From positions 1-20,693 of IMG/VR virus record IMGVR_UViG_3300045135_002561: a stretch of DNA of 20,693 bases; one strand, given 5' to 3'. The stretch comes from a virus. The notes beneath the pieces are model-generated. The model was given only the letters and a program-made list of their open reading frames with translations, was not told the origin of the DNA and searched no databases. Every line of letters begins with the position of its first letter. Position 1 is the stretch's first letter. The translations under genes and the position numbers were made by a program. This document shows positions 1 to 6,492 of the stretch, one piece after another.

Positions 1-501
1 ATTACTCCTGCTCCTGGGTTTGAAGTAATCGCTTCGGCAAACACCAAAGGTCGTGGTTCTGAAGATGGTCGATACATCTCGGCAAACATTGTTGACGATG
101 CATTCCTTGAGCGTTTCACCATTACTCACGAACAGCCTTACCCAACCGAAGCAACTGAGCGTAAGATTGTTCTTAAGCACATGGAAAAGTACAACTGCAT
201 GGACGAAGAATTTGCACAGATTCTGTCAAGCTGGTCAGACGGCATTCGCAAAACGTTCCACGATGGCGGCATCGATGATTTGGTTTCAACTCGTCGTTTG
301 TGCCACATCGTACAGACATACTCAATCTTTAAAGACCGTAAGCGTTCAATTGAACTTTGCGTTAACCGCTTTGAAGAAGACGTCCGTGATGCATTCATCG
401 ATCTTTACGAAAAGATGGATGCATCTATAAATGCAGTACAAGAAAGCAGTCCTACGGTTAATCGTGAAGAAGAAATTGATAATATTTTAAATAACATCTA
501 A
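1..501 (+). CDS. AAA+ ATPase of the MoxR/CobS type, C-terminal part
   Basis: The frame is open from the first base, so the gene begins upstream; 166 residues and the stop are visible. The first residues contain a sensor-1-like segment (VIASANTKGRG), followed by a DDAFLERF motif typical of the arginine-finger region of MoxR/CobS-type AAA+ proteins. Walker A and B must lie upstream. The rest is helical and charged and ends in an acidic tail. Homologues labelled CobS or MoxR are common in marine T4-like phages, where they are thought to remodel protein complexes; the substrate is unknown. An ATG at base 181 is internal, since homology extends upstream of it. The family call is good; the function is open. 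Confidence 0.8.
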   Translation: MTPAPGFEVIASANTKGRGSEDGRYISANIVDDAFLERFTITHEQPYPTEATERKIVLKHMEKYNCMDEEFAQILSSWSDGIRKTFHDGGIDDLVSTRRLCHIVQTYSIFKDRKRSIELCVNRFEEDVRDAFIDLYEKMDASINAVQESSPTVNREEEIDNILNNI

Positions 502-510
502 AGGTATATT

Positions 511-840
511 ATGACTATTGATTATAAGTTCCGCGAAGACGAGCTCATCGCGGAGTTCAAAAATTATGTCGATTCAACTTATGCTGGTCACTACGGCTCA
601 AACGAACAAAAATTGCAGTCCGCTGAAGTTATTGTTGCTCGTGGTAATGGCATGGGATTCTTTTCTGGAAACGTTGATAAGTATAACGACCGTTATGGAA
701 AGAAAGGTACTCCAGCAGATCACCGTAAAGACATTATAAAAATCATTCATTACGGATTCTTTATGCTATACGAACATGATCGAATGCATGCAAATAAAAC
801 TTACACATTGGATTTACTTTCCAAAAAAGATGTGATATAA
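511..840 (+). CDS. Small phage protein resembling DUF3310
   Basis: 109 residues, starting 9 bases after the ATPase stop, with AAAGG upstream of the ATG. The central part (residues about 44-90) reads GNVDKYNDRYGKKG, then a gap, then HRKDIIKIIHYGFFMLY. This resembles the GNxxKYxxRxGKK...DLxKAxxYL pattern of the DUF3310 family, found widely in phages and without a secure function. The N-terminal part has a DSTYAGHYG segment that I also associate with T4-like phage relatives. The last codons overlap the -10 element of the clamp promoter, so this gene end and the next promoter are interlocked. The gene is well supported; the family assignment is from pattern memory only. Confidence 0.7.
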   Translation: MTIDYKFREDELIAEFKNYVDSTYAGHYGSNEQKLQSAEVIVARGNGMGFFSGNVDKYNDRYGKKGTPADHRKDIIKIIHYGFFMLYEHDRMHANKTYTLDLLSKKDVI

Positions 841-841
841 T
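813..841 (+). promoter_or_regulatory. Sigma70-like early promoter for gene 45
   Basis: TTTACT (813-818), a 17-base spacer and TATAAT (836-841), with an extended -10 TG at 833-834. The stop codon of the preceding gene (838-840) lies inside the -10 hexamer. Transcription would start near 848, leaving a leader of about 26 bases before the clamp ATG. It matches six other promoters in the window in spacing and sequence. Confidence 0.75.
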
Positions 842-874
842 TACTAACTCATTTATGATAAAGGCGAATGTACT

Positions 875-1552
875 ATGAAACTATCAACTGAAACTCTAAG
901 CGTGCTGAAAAACTTTTCGGCAATTAATTCAAATATTGTAATTAATTCTGGGAATCGAATTAAAACGATGGCTGAGGCGAAGAATGTTATGGCATCCGCA
1001 ACAGTTTCTGAAAAATTTCCAGATTCTTTTGGGGTATATGACTTAGGCGAATTCTTATCGGTTTACGGAATGTTTGATGATCCTGATCTTACATTTGATA
1101 ACGATATGAAATATGTAGTTATTAGCGAAGGACGGCGATCAGTTAAGTATTTCTTTTCTGATACCAGTATTTTAACTACACCTGGGAAAGATATTAAAAT
1201 GCCGCCTGTTGATGTTAGCTTAACATTAACTGCTGACGATATTAATTCTATTCGTCGTGCGGCATCTGCGCTTGGAGTAAGTGATGTCGTTATAACTAAT
1301 GAAGGTGGTAATCTTTCGGTCGTTGTAACTGACGTCAAAAATTCTACTTCCAATACATTTGAAATTGGAGTAGAAGGCGAATCTGAGATCGATGAGCAGT
1401 TTGCATTTGTGTTTAATGTATCAAATTTCAAAATGATTCAAGGAAATTACGATGTAGAAATTTCTAAAAAATTAATATCAAAATTTAGTAACACCAATGG
1501 CGATGTTGATTACTTCATCGCATTAGAAAAAACCTCAACTATTGGAGAATAA
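875..1552 (+). CDS. 45: DNA polymerase sliding clamp (T4 gp45-like)
   Basis: 225 residues, close to the 228 of T4 gp45. The N-terminus (MKLSTETLSVLKNFSAINS) closely follows the T4 pattern MKLSKDTTALLKNFATINS, and the C-terminal part keeps the FNVSNFKMIQGNYDVEIS stretch corresponding to T4 NMANMKMQPGNYKLLL, ending in a YFIALEKTS segment like the T4 YVVALEADS. The trimeric ring tethers gp43 to DNA and, in T4, also activates late transcription. An AAGGCG ribosome site precedes the ATG. It is the first gene after its own early promoter and is followed 2 bases later by the next gene, so 45, the acidic protein and dsbA probably share a transcript. RegA in T4 represses gene 45 translation; that may apply here. 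Confidence 0.97.
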   Translation: MKLSTETLSVLKNFSAINSNIVINSGNRIKTMAEAKNVMASATVSEKFPDSFGVYDLGEFLSVYGMFDDPDLTFDNDMKYVVISEGRRSVKYFFSDTSILTTPGKDIKMPPVDVSLTLTADDINSIRRAASALGVSDVVITNEGGNLSVVVTDVKNSTSNTFEIGVEGESEIDEQFAFVFNVSNFKMIQGNYDVEISKKLISKFSNTNGDVDYFIALEKTSTIGE

Positions 1553-1554
1553 GT

Positions 1555-1812
1555 ATGACTGAAGAAGCAACAATTGTTACAGAAGGCGAAGCAGAAGTGG
1601 AAATTCCACAAGATGAACCTGCAACAATCACCGTCAACGATCTTGCCGATTGTGTTAAGATTATTGACATTTGTGCAAAACGCGGTGCATTTGAAGGAAG
1701 TGAATTAGAATTAATTGGTCAAGTACGTTCGCGTTTGGTCAATTTCGTTAACAGCACAGTGCCACCTGAAGAAGCAACTGACGAAGAAGCAACTGAGACG
1801 GAAGGCGAATAG
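1555..1812 (+). CDS. Small acidic protein of unknown function
   Basis: 85 residues, strongly acidic at both ends, with a central ordered segment (about residues 25-68) containing DLADCVKIIDICAKRGAFEGSEL and a following helix. I recognise this central pattern from small uncharacterised proteins of marine T4-like phages, but know no function. The tail carries a duplicated EEAT unit encoded by a 14-base tandem repeat. The gene starts 2 bases after the clamp gene and its stop lies in the loop of a strong hairpin, which suggests it closes a transcriptional or RNA-processing unit. An interaction with the clamp or polymerase is possible from position only. Confidence 0.75.
   Translation: MTEEATIVTEGEAEVEIPQDEPATITVNDLADCVKIIDICAKRGAFEGSELELIGQVRSRLVNFVNSTVPPEEATDEEATETEGE
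1768..1796 (+). repeat. 14-base tandem repeat in the acidic tail
   Basis: GAAGAAGCAACTGA occurs at 1768-1781 and again at 1783-1796, an offset of 15 bases that keeps the reading frame. It encodes the repeated EEAT of the acidic tail and looks like a slippage duplication of five codons. Confidence 0.8.
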
Positions 1813-1820
1813 CCTTCCGT
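1798..1820 (+). terminator. Strong hairpin at the end of the clamp operon, possible terminator
   Basis: ACGGAAGGC (1798-1806) pairs perfectly with GCCTTCCGT (1812-1820) around the 5-base loop GAATA, giving a 9-bp GC-rich stem. The TAG stop of the acidic protein (1810-1812) straddles the loop and the first stem base. Only a weak T-run (TTCT) follows, so intrinsic termination is uncertain; an mRNA-stabilising or processing structure separating the 45 transcript from dsbA is equally possible. Confidence 0.55.
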
Positions 1821-1837
1821 TCTATGGAAATTATAAT

Positions 1838-2140
1838 ATGATAGATGATGTATTTGTTACAAATATTCGTAAAGAATTTGGAGTGATTTTTGAAATGTTG
1901 ACTAATCCTAAAGATAAAGAACGTTTAATTAATGCAGTAAAAGAAATGTCAAATTCCATGACTCGTATGGATGCCGAGCGCGATCATCAAAAGAATATCG
2001 TTGATAAAGTATACGACGAAACTGGAATTGACAAGAAGTACATTAAAAAACTTTCTGCCATTTACCACCGACAAACATTTGCTCAAGTACAAACCGAACG
2101 TGAAGAGCTTGAAGGACTATATGAAGAATTGTTTGGATAA
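1838..2140 (+). CDS. dsbA: dsDNA-binding protein, late transcription (T4 DsbA-like)
   Basis: 100 residues from the ATG at 1838; the frame is open further upstream, but that part overlaps the acidic gene and hairpin and does not match the family. The C-terminal half aligns well with T4 DsbA: YDETGIDKKYIKKLSAIYHR here against DELGVDGKMFNRLLALYHK, and EREELEGLYEELFG against ETEEVVELYDAVF. T4 DsbA (89 residues) binds double-stranded DNA near late promoters and enhances late transcription with gp55, gp33 and gp45. Its place just behind the clamp gene suits that. No strong ribosome site is visible before the ATG, so translation may depend on the upstream gene. Confidence 0.85.
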   Translation: MIDDVFVTNIRKEFGVIFEMLTNPKDKERLINAVKEMSNSMTRMDAERDHQKNIVDKVYDETGIDKKYIKKLSAIYHRQTFAQVQTEREELEGLYEELFG

Positions 2141-2143
2141 TAG

Positions 2144-2172
2144 TTTACAAATATCTTGATGTGTGATATAAT
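2144..2172 (+). promoter_or_regulatory. Sigma70-like early promoter for gene 44
   Basis: TTTACA (2144-2149), a 17-base spacer, then TATAAT (2167-2172) with TG at 2164-2165. The -35 begins 3 bases after the dsbA stop. A small inverted repeat, ATATC (2151-2155) and GATAT (2165-2169), lies in the spacer and the -10. The ATG of gene 44 is 25 bases downstream of the -10. Confidence 0.8.
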
Positions 2173-2196
2173 TGATTTTTCATTATGGAGTAAACT

Positions 2197-3132
2197 ATGT
2201 CTGAATTTCTTTGGGTAGAAAAACATCGCCCTCGCAAAATCGAAGAATGCATTCTTTCTAAGTCTTTAAAGACCACCTTTGAATCAATCGTCAAAGGTGG
2301 TGAATTACCTAATATGATGTTTTATGGTACAGCAGGTGTTGGTAAGACAACTGTGGCTCGAGCATTATGTAATGAATTGGATTTAGACTATATTGTCATT
2401 AACGGATCTGAAGAAGGCAATATTGATACTCTTCGAGGCAAAATTAAACAGTTTGCTTCGGCAGTGTCTTTGACTGGTGGATACAAGGTAGTAATTCTCG
2501 ATGAGGCCGATTATCTTAATCCTCAATCTACGCAACCTGCTCTCCGCGGGTTCATTGAAGAGTTCTCTAATAATTGCCGTTTCATTTTAACATGTAACTT
2601 TAAGCAACGTATTATTGAACCTTTGCATTCTCGTTGTTCTGTTTATGATTTTTCGATTCCTTCTAAAGAAAAACCAGTCATTGCGGCTGGTTTCTTCAAA
2701 CGTTTGGTAAAGATCTTATCTGACGAAAACGTTGATTATGATCAGAAAGCATTGGTAAGTGTAGTTGAAAAACATTTTCCGGATTGGCGTCGTGTGCTTA
2801 ACGAATGCCAACGGTACAGCATCTCTGGTAAAATTGATGCCGGGGTTCTTATAAATATAGATAACGACAACATAAAAACTCTTATGACATCTCTTAAAGA
2901 AAAGAATTTTAAGACGATGCGTAAATGGGTAGTCGATAATATAGACGTAGAACCTCAATCCATATTTCGAATGATATATGACAATATGACTGATTATGCG
3001 CAGCCACAATGTATTCCACAAATTGTTTTAATCATTGCTGATTATCAATATAAGAATGCATTCGTGTGTGATCACGAAATTAACATGGTCGCATGTTTAA
3101 CTGAACTGATGGCGAATGTAGATTTTAAATGA
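2197..3132 (+). CDS. 44: Clamp loader ATPase, large subunit (T4 gp44-like)
   Basis: 311 residues (T4 gp44: 319). An AAA+ protein of the RFC/clamp loader type: Walker A GTAGVGKTT (44-52), Walker B VVILDEAD (98-105), sensor 1 LTCN (131-134) and the SRC arginine-finger motif (145-147). The N-terminal WVEKHRPRKIEECIL is typical of RFC-type loaders. Four gp44 with one gp62 load the gp45 ring onto primer ends. The last 16 or so codons are repeated, diverged, at the end of the next gene, an HNH endonuclease that appears to have been inserted directly behind or into this 3' end. The visible gene is intact. Confidence 0.97.
   Translation: MSEFLWVEKHRPRKIEECILSKSLKTTFESIVKGGELPNMMFYGTAGVGKTTVARALCNELDLDYIVINGSEEGNIDTLRGKIKQFASAVSLTGGYKVVILDEADYLNPQSTQPALRGFIEEFSNNCRFILTCNFKQRIIEPLHSRCSVYDFSIPSKEKPVIAAGFFKRLVKILSDENVDYDQKALVSVVEKHFPDWRRVLNECQRYSISGKIDAGVLINIDNDNIKTLMTSLKEKNFKTMRKWVVDNIDVEPQSIFRMIYDNMTDYAQPQCIPQIVLIIADYQYKNAFVCDHEINMVACLTELMANVDFK
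3081..3132 (+). repeat. 3' end of gene 44, upstream copy of a 52-base duplication
   Basis: This segment, through the TGA stop of gene 44, matches 3853-3904 at 45 of 52 positions by eye. Both copies are read in the same frame and encode VACLTELMANVD, then FK here and WK in the other copy. Apart from the F/W codon (two bases) and the first codon, the differences are synonymous or within the stop codon. Confidence 0.9.
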
Positions 3133-3161
3133 AAATAATTCCAAAAATTAATGCATACTTG

Positions 3162-3169
3162 TATAAATA
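3162..3169 (+). promoter_or_regulatory. T4-type late promoter before the HNH gene
   Basis: A perfect TATAAATA octamer, the T4 late promoter consensus recognised by gp55-RNA polymerase with gp33 and the clamp, sits 33 bases before the HNH start codon in a non-coding gap. The context GTATAAATAGTATTG is nearly shared with the second late promoter at 6493, and both have GCATACTT just upstream. Confidence 0.75.
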
Positions 3170-3202
3170 GTATTGATATTAATATAAAGAGAAATTTGTC
3201 GT

Positions 3203-3904
3203 ATGGCTATTCAAGAAGGTGCAATTTGGTGGAATAATGGTGAGATCAATAAAAGATCTGTTGATTGCCCAGGAGAAGGATTCGTTAAAGGCCGTAAAAG
3301 TTTTAAACGAAAACCACATTCAGATGAACATCGTAAAAAATTATCAAAAGCATTAAAAGGTAAAGCTGCTTGGAATAAAGGTTTGGTTGATTCAGTTTCT
3401 GAAGAGACCAGAAACAAGATGTCAGATTCAGCAAAGGCCCGCTCTAAAAGAGGTATCATGCCGGATAACACTGGTAATACTGCTTGGAATAAAGGCCTAA
3501 CAAAAGAAACTGATGAAAGAGTTAAAAAATACGCCAATACGCAGTACGGTCAACTGCGTATTGGAAATTACATTACAGGCAAAGATCACCCAAATTGGAA
3601 TGATAGTAAAAGCGAGTACCAAGAATATTCTTATAAGGTAATGAGATTATCAGAACATAATTATAAGAATAATAAAAGCATCATAAACCCTGAAGGTTTG
3701 CCTAGGGGTAAATGTGGTGTAGATGGTGTATATCAGTTAGATCATATTATACCTATACATTATGGATTTATAAATAATATACCGGTGGAAATCATCGCTG
3801 ATACATCCAATCTACAAATGCTATCTTGGGAAAGCAATCGCATTAAAAGTAATAACGTGGTCGCATGTTTAACTGAATTGATGGCAAATGTGGATTGGAA
3901 ATAA
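3203..3904 (+). CDS. HNH homing endonuclease with NUMOD3 motifs, fused to a gp44 tail
   Basis: 233 residues. Residues 8-31 (WWNNGEINKR, then CPGEGFVKGR) form a DNA-recognition module frequent in phage HNH enzymes. Residues about 38-60 (HSDEHRKKLSKALKGK, then WNKG) and 72-100 are NUMOD3-like DNA-binding motifs. The HNH nuclease follows: LDHIIPIHYG and, further on, NLQMLSWESNRIKSNN, giving the expected D-H, N and N/K pattern. The natural domain should end there, but the frame continues for about 14 residues identical but for one to the gp44 C-terminus and uses that stop. A late promoter precedes it; the ribosome site (AAAGAG) is modest. It is probably a mobile, free-standing homing endonuclease. 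Confidence 0.9.
   Translation: MAIQEGAIWWNNGEINKRSVDCPGEGFVKGRKSFKRKPHSDEHRKKLSKALKGKAAWNKGLVDSVSEETRNKMSDSAKARSKRGIMPDNTGNTAWNKGLTKETDERVKKYANTQYGQLRIGNYITGKDHPNWNDSKSEYQEYSYKVMRLSEHNYKNNKSIINPEGLPRGKCGVDGVYQLDHIIPIHYGFINNIPVEIIADTSNLQMLSWESNRIKSNNVVACLTELMANVDWK
3853..3904 (+). repeat. 3' end of gene 44, downstream copy of the 52-base duplication
   Basis: Second copy of the gene 44 end, providing the last codons and TAA stop of the HNH gene. It is joined to what looks like the original downstream flank (the 264-residue membrane protein gene starts 22 bases later), so this copy may be the ancestral end of gene 44 and the upstream one the copy brought in. That ordering is inference. Confidence 0.85.
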
Positions 3905-3926
3905 TAACCTAAGATAGGTATATTCC

Positions 3927-4721
3927 ATGATACATTACATAGCATTCGTAACATCATTAGTCATTGCTGCTGTTGCGGCATACTTCTCAATCGCAGGATT
4001 GGTCGCTATGTTTTCTGGTGCGGTGGTATCCATTATTGTAATGGCCACCGTTCTGGAAATCGGAAAACTTGTAACCGCAACATGGTTGCATATACAATGG
4101 AAAGTAACAAAGTTAGCATATAAGATATATCTGTCAAGTGCAGTTATAGTTTTAATGTTAATCACAAGTATGGGCATCTTTGGTTATTTGTCAAAGGCTC
4201 ACTTGGACCAAATGTTGGTTACGGGAAATAACGAAGTTGAAATTGCTAGGATAGATACAAAGCTTAAAAGCGAGTATACTAGATTAGCATCTTTAGACCG
4301 ACAACTCAAAGCATTAGACGATGCACTGGATCGTTATATTGAATTGGGGTATGTAACCAAAGGGTTTGAGATGAGAGAGTCTCAGGCCGATGATAGAAAA
4401 GGTATAAGCGAACTTCGTGAAACAATTAATGGAAACATTCTTGAGCTTCAAGAAGAACGTGTCGGTTATGAAAAATCTCAGTTAGGATTTGAGGCCGAGC
4501 TTGGACCGATTAAATATGTGGCTGCATTGCTTTATGGCGAAGGTGCTGAAAAGAAATATGATGAAGCTATTCGTATTATTATTTTGATGCTGGTGTTTGT
4601 GTTTGATCCTTTAGCTGTAATGCTATTAATTGTATCAACAGGTGGAATTGTTCAAAGGAAAGAAATCGCTAAACAAGCTCCACCTATCGTACAATCGGAT
4701 CAGATATATAACTTAGATTAA
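3927..4721 (+). CDS. Four-helix membrane protein with central coiled coil
   Basis: 264 residues. Hydrophobic segments at about 4-26, 28-50, 67-88 and 214-238 look like transmembrane helices. Between the third and fourth lies a long charged helical region (about 95-195) rich in heptad-like leucines, for example DTKLKSEYTRLASLDRQLKAL and ISELRETINGNILELQEERV, typical of a coiled coil. Proteins of this shape recur in marine T4-like phages with no function assigned; an inner-membrane role during infection is likely from the topology alone. It follows the HNH gene and precedes dexA by 17 bases. An in-gene TATAAATA at 3769 could add a late transcript. Confidence 0.85.
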   Translation: MIHYIAFVTSLVIAAVAAYFSIAGLVAMFSGAVVSIIVMATVLEIGKLVTATWLHIQWKVTKLAYKIYLSSAVIVLMLITSMGIFGYLSKAHLDQMLVTGNNEVEIARIDTKLKSEYTRLASLDRQLKALDDALDRYIELGYVTKGFEMRESQADDRKGISELRETINGNILELQEERVGYEKSQLGFEAELGPIKYVAALLYGEGAEKKYDEAIRIIILMLVFVFDPLAVMLLIVSTGGIVQRKEIAKQAPPIVQSDQIYNLD

Positions 4722-4738
4722 TTGAAAAGGACTATATT

Positions 4739-5323
4739 ATGGATTTAATATATGATTATGAAACATTAGGGCAAAACACGCAGACGCTTCCAATAGTCTC
4801 AATTGCCCTTTTAAAGTTTGACACCAAAAGATTTGAATCAAACCAGTATTCATATTCTGAATTACTAAGTATGACTGAATACTACAAGTTTGATGTTTCT
4901 GAACAAATACAGAAGCTAGGTCGTAAAATCGAAAAGGGAACATTGGCATGGTGGGAAGAACAACCTAAGGATGTTCGTGATTCTCAACTTAAACCGTCTG
5001 ATGATGATATTTCTATTTACATGTTGCCCGAAATATTTTATAATATTTGCAGTGATCAAAAAATGAAAGTGTATACTCGCGGAAATACTTTTGATCCAAT
5101 GATTACGGAAAATCTGTTTCTTCAGCTAGGAAAGAAACAGCCGTATCCTTGGTGGTCTATCCGCGATGTACGATCGCTTTTTGAAGGAATGTCTTGGGGA
5201 TCAGGTCTTAAGAATAGTTTTGAAATTCCTGAACTTAAAGAACATTTTAAAAAGCATAACCCCGTGCATGATATTGCTATGGATGTTTATCGTTTTCAAA
5301 CCCTTGTGAGAGCTATTTCGTAA
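4739..5323 (+). CDS. dexA: DexA-type 3'-5' exonuclease, DEDDh family
   Basis: 194 residues. Matches T4 exonuclease A in several blocks: YDYETLG (D6, E8) against T4 DFETMG, then TLAWWEEQPKDVR with PSDDDIS against TIEWWKNQSPEARKN and PSDEDVS, then RGNTFDPMI (D119), WWSIRDVRSLFE, and HDIAMD (H177, D182), the H-x4-D of DEDDh enzymes. These are the expected metal and catalytic residues. T4 DexA is a non-essential exonuclease of the DnaQ superfamily; related Rv2179c-like proteins degrade RNA, so the natural substrate could be either. The ribosome site is AAAAGGA; the stop overlaps the gene 62 start. Confidence 0.88.
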   Translation: MDLIYDYETLGQNTQTLPIVSIALLKFDTKRFESNQYSYSELLSMTEYYKFDVSEQIQKLGRKIEKGTLAWWEEQPKDVRDSQLKPSDDDISIYMLPEIFYNICSDQKMKVYTRGNTFDPMITENLFLQLGKKQPYPWWSIRDVRSLFEGMSWGSGLKNSFEIPELKEHFKKHNPVHDIAMDVYRFQTLVRAIS

Positions 5324-5700
5324 TGACCCCATTTGATTATTTAAATGCTATTAGTACAACCAAGAAAAATTTAATCGTTGACGAAGAAACAGAAAAGGCC
5401 TATAATTCATTTATGGTTAATAGGTCCTTATCTTATTTCCAAGACACCGTTATTTTTGCAAATGAAATGAATCGTTATCATCACCTTGATAATAAATGTA
5501 AGTTTGATTTTTTAATAAATACAATTAGGAAAAGGAAGCGCTTTTCAAAATGGTTTAAAGCTGATAATTCCGATACGATTGAAGTGATTAAAGAATACTA
5601 TGGCTATAGCAATGAAAAAGCCCGCCAAGTACAATCACTTTTAAATGAAACTCAAATTGAAACAATTAAACAAAAGGTGTATAAAGGTGGAAGAAAATAA
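5323..5700 (+). CDS. 62: Clamp loader small subunit (T4 gp62-like, short form)
   Basis: 125 residues, shorter than T4 gp62 (187), as I recall for non-coliphage members of the T4 group. Shared features include FMVNRSLSYFQDTVIFANEMN, where T4 has [21 protein letters not shown], and FDFLINTIRKRKRFSKWFK, where T4 has FNYLMAAVPRGKRYGKWAK. Gp62 joins the gp44 tetramer in the clamp loader. The start codon overlaps the dexA stop by one base and its end overlaps the proposed regA start, so expression is probably translationally coupled. Gene 62 is separated from 44 here by the HNH, membrane protein and dexA genes, whereas in T4 they are adjacent. Confidence 0.9.
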   Translation: MTPFDYLNAISTTKKNLIVDEETEKAYNSFMVNRSLSYFQDTVIFANEMNRYHHLDNKCKFDFLINTIRKRKRFSKWFKADNSDTIEVIKEYYGYSNEKARQVQSLLNETQIETIKQKVYKGGRK

Positions 5701-6103
5701 TAATATTACTATAGAATGGACTCCAGCCATGATGCTGGAAATTACCTTGAATGAGCCAGACGATTTTTTAAAGGTGAAAGAAACCCTTACTCGCATCGGT
5801 GTTGCTTCTCGTAAAGATAATCGTTTATATCAGTCTTGCCATATTCTTCATAAGCAAGGACGTTATTTCATTGTTCATTTTAAAGAACTATTTTTACTCG
5901 ATGGAAAGCCAAGCAACTTAGTTGAAAACGATATTCAACGTCGTAACACAATTGCAACTCTTCTTTCTGATTGGGGATTAATTACTATTTCCAATCCAGA
6001 ACAAGCAAAAGATGTTGCGCAACTTCGTCAAATTAAAATTATTCCTTTTAAGGAAAAAAGTAATTGGGAGCTTTGTCCTAAGTACAATATCGGCAATAAA
6101 TGA
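5687..6103 (+). CDS. regA: RegA translational repressor
   Basis: The core is unmistakable: DFLKVKETLTRIGVASRKDN, LYQSCHILHKQGRYFIVHFKE, RRNTIATLLSDWGL, and a C-terminus FKEKSNWELCPKYNIGNK that parallels FKQKHEWKLVPKYTIGN of T4 RegA (122 residues). RegA binds AU-rich mRNA around start codons of early genes, in T4 including 44, 45 and its own. The start is uncertain. I chose GTG 5687 (138 residues) because AAAAGG lies 9 bases upstream; it overlaps gene 62 by 14 bases. The alternatives are the paired ATGs at 5729 and 5732, which have weaker ribosome sites but give a T4-like N-terminus (MLEITLNEPDDFLKV). Confidence 0.93.
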   Translation: MEENNNITIEWTPAMMLEITLNEPDDFLKVKETLTRIGVASRKDNRLYQSCHILHKQGRYFIVHFKELFLLDGKPSNLVENDIQRRNTIATLLSDWGLITISNPEQAKDVAQLRQIKIIPFKEKSNWELCPKYNIGNK

Positions 6104-6240
6104 TGGAGGTTGAAGAACATATTGATCGAATGTTTCAGATGTTCGGTCAGTTACCAAATCCGGTGCAAGAGCCAAAACGTTTTGCATATTATGTTAAATT
6201 ATACAAATATTATGTAAGTAAAAATGAGGAAATGAAATGA
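6100..6240 (+). CDS. 46-residue conserved-looking small protein
   Basis: A short gene squeezed between regA and the co-chaperonin gene: its ATG overlaps the regA stop (ATGA), and its TGA overlaps the next ATG. It begins with two ATGs in frame (6100 and 6103). The product is helical: an acidic start (EVEEHIDRMFQMFG), then LPNPVQEPKRFAYYVKLYKYYV. I recall similar small proteins with a PNP..PKRFAYYVKLY motif beside regA in marine T4-like phages. The function is unknown. The tight overlaps on both sides argue that it is translated. Confidence 0.75.
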   Translation: MMEVEEHIDRMFQMFGQLPNPVQEPKRFAYYVKLYKYYVSKNEEMK

Positions 6241-6488
6241 AGCCAACATATAATAACCTATTTGTTCAACAGCTGAAAAAAGAATCAACCACATCAGGTG
6301 GTATTATTCTTACGACTGATGTTGAAACCGGAAATAAACCTGCGGTCATCGTTGCTGTAGGACCTGAAGCTGAAGGTGTACAACCTGGGATGCGATGCTA
6401 CATTAAGTGGAGCGAAGCAATCCCTGTTACGCATGATGGTGTTCAGGGTGCATTTATTTCTGAAAAAAATGTTCTAGCATACTTTTAA
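6237..6488 (+). CDS. GroES-like co-chaperonin (functional analogue of T4 gp31)
   Basis: 83 residues with the GroES layout: an N-terminal strand (YNNLFVQQLKKES), then a short mobile-loop region reading TTSGGIILT, which corresponds to the GroES SAGGIVLTG that contacts GroEL, then VAVGPEAEGVQPGMRCYIKW and a final strand ISEKNVLAYF. It is closer to bacterial GroES in the mobile loop than T4 gp31 is, though shorter than GroES (97). In T4, gp31 replaces GroES to fold the major capsid protein; the same role is inferred. The start codon overlaps the stop of the preceding small gene. Confidence 0.85.
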   Translation: MKPTYNNLFVQQLKKESTTSGGIILTTDVETGNKPAVIVAVGPEAEGVQPGMRCYIKWSEAIPVTHDGVQGAFISEKNVLAYF

Positions 6489-6492
6489 TAAG

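Noticed and set aside
53-430. A 125-residue open frame overlapping the AAA+ ATPase
   Set aside because: It lies in another frame of a region whose first frame is open throughout and carries clear AAA+ motifs; the product shows no ordered family pattern.
1715-1837. Upstream extension of the dsbA reading frame
   Set aside because: It overlaps the acidic protein gene and the strong hairpin, and the family match begins only after the ATG at 1838.
2850-2857. TATAAATA inside gene 44
   Set aside because: A late-promoter octamer by sequence, but it is deep within gene 44 with no gene starting behind it for 340 bases; in AT-rich DNA this is expected by chance.
3133-3202. Possible group I intron or intein arrangement around the HNH gene
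   Set aside because: Gene 44 is complete with its own stop, the 70-base gap is too short for an intron core, and no splice-type residues are seen; the duplication of the gene end explains the data better.
3211-3537. Minus-strand open frame of 108 residues opposite the HNH gene
   Set aside because: The plus strand there encodes recognisable NUMOD3 motifs; all other genes are on the plus strand and this frame has no ribosome site or promoter.
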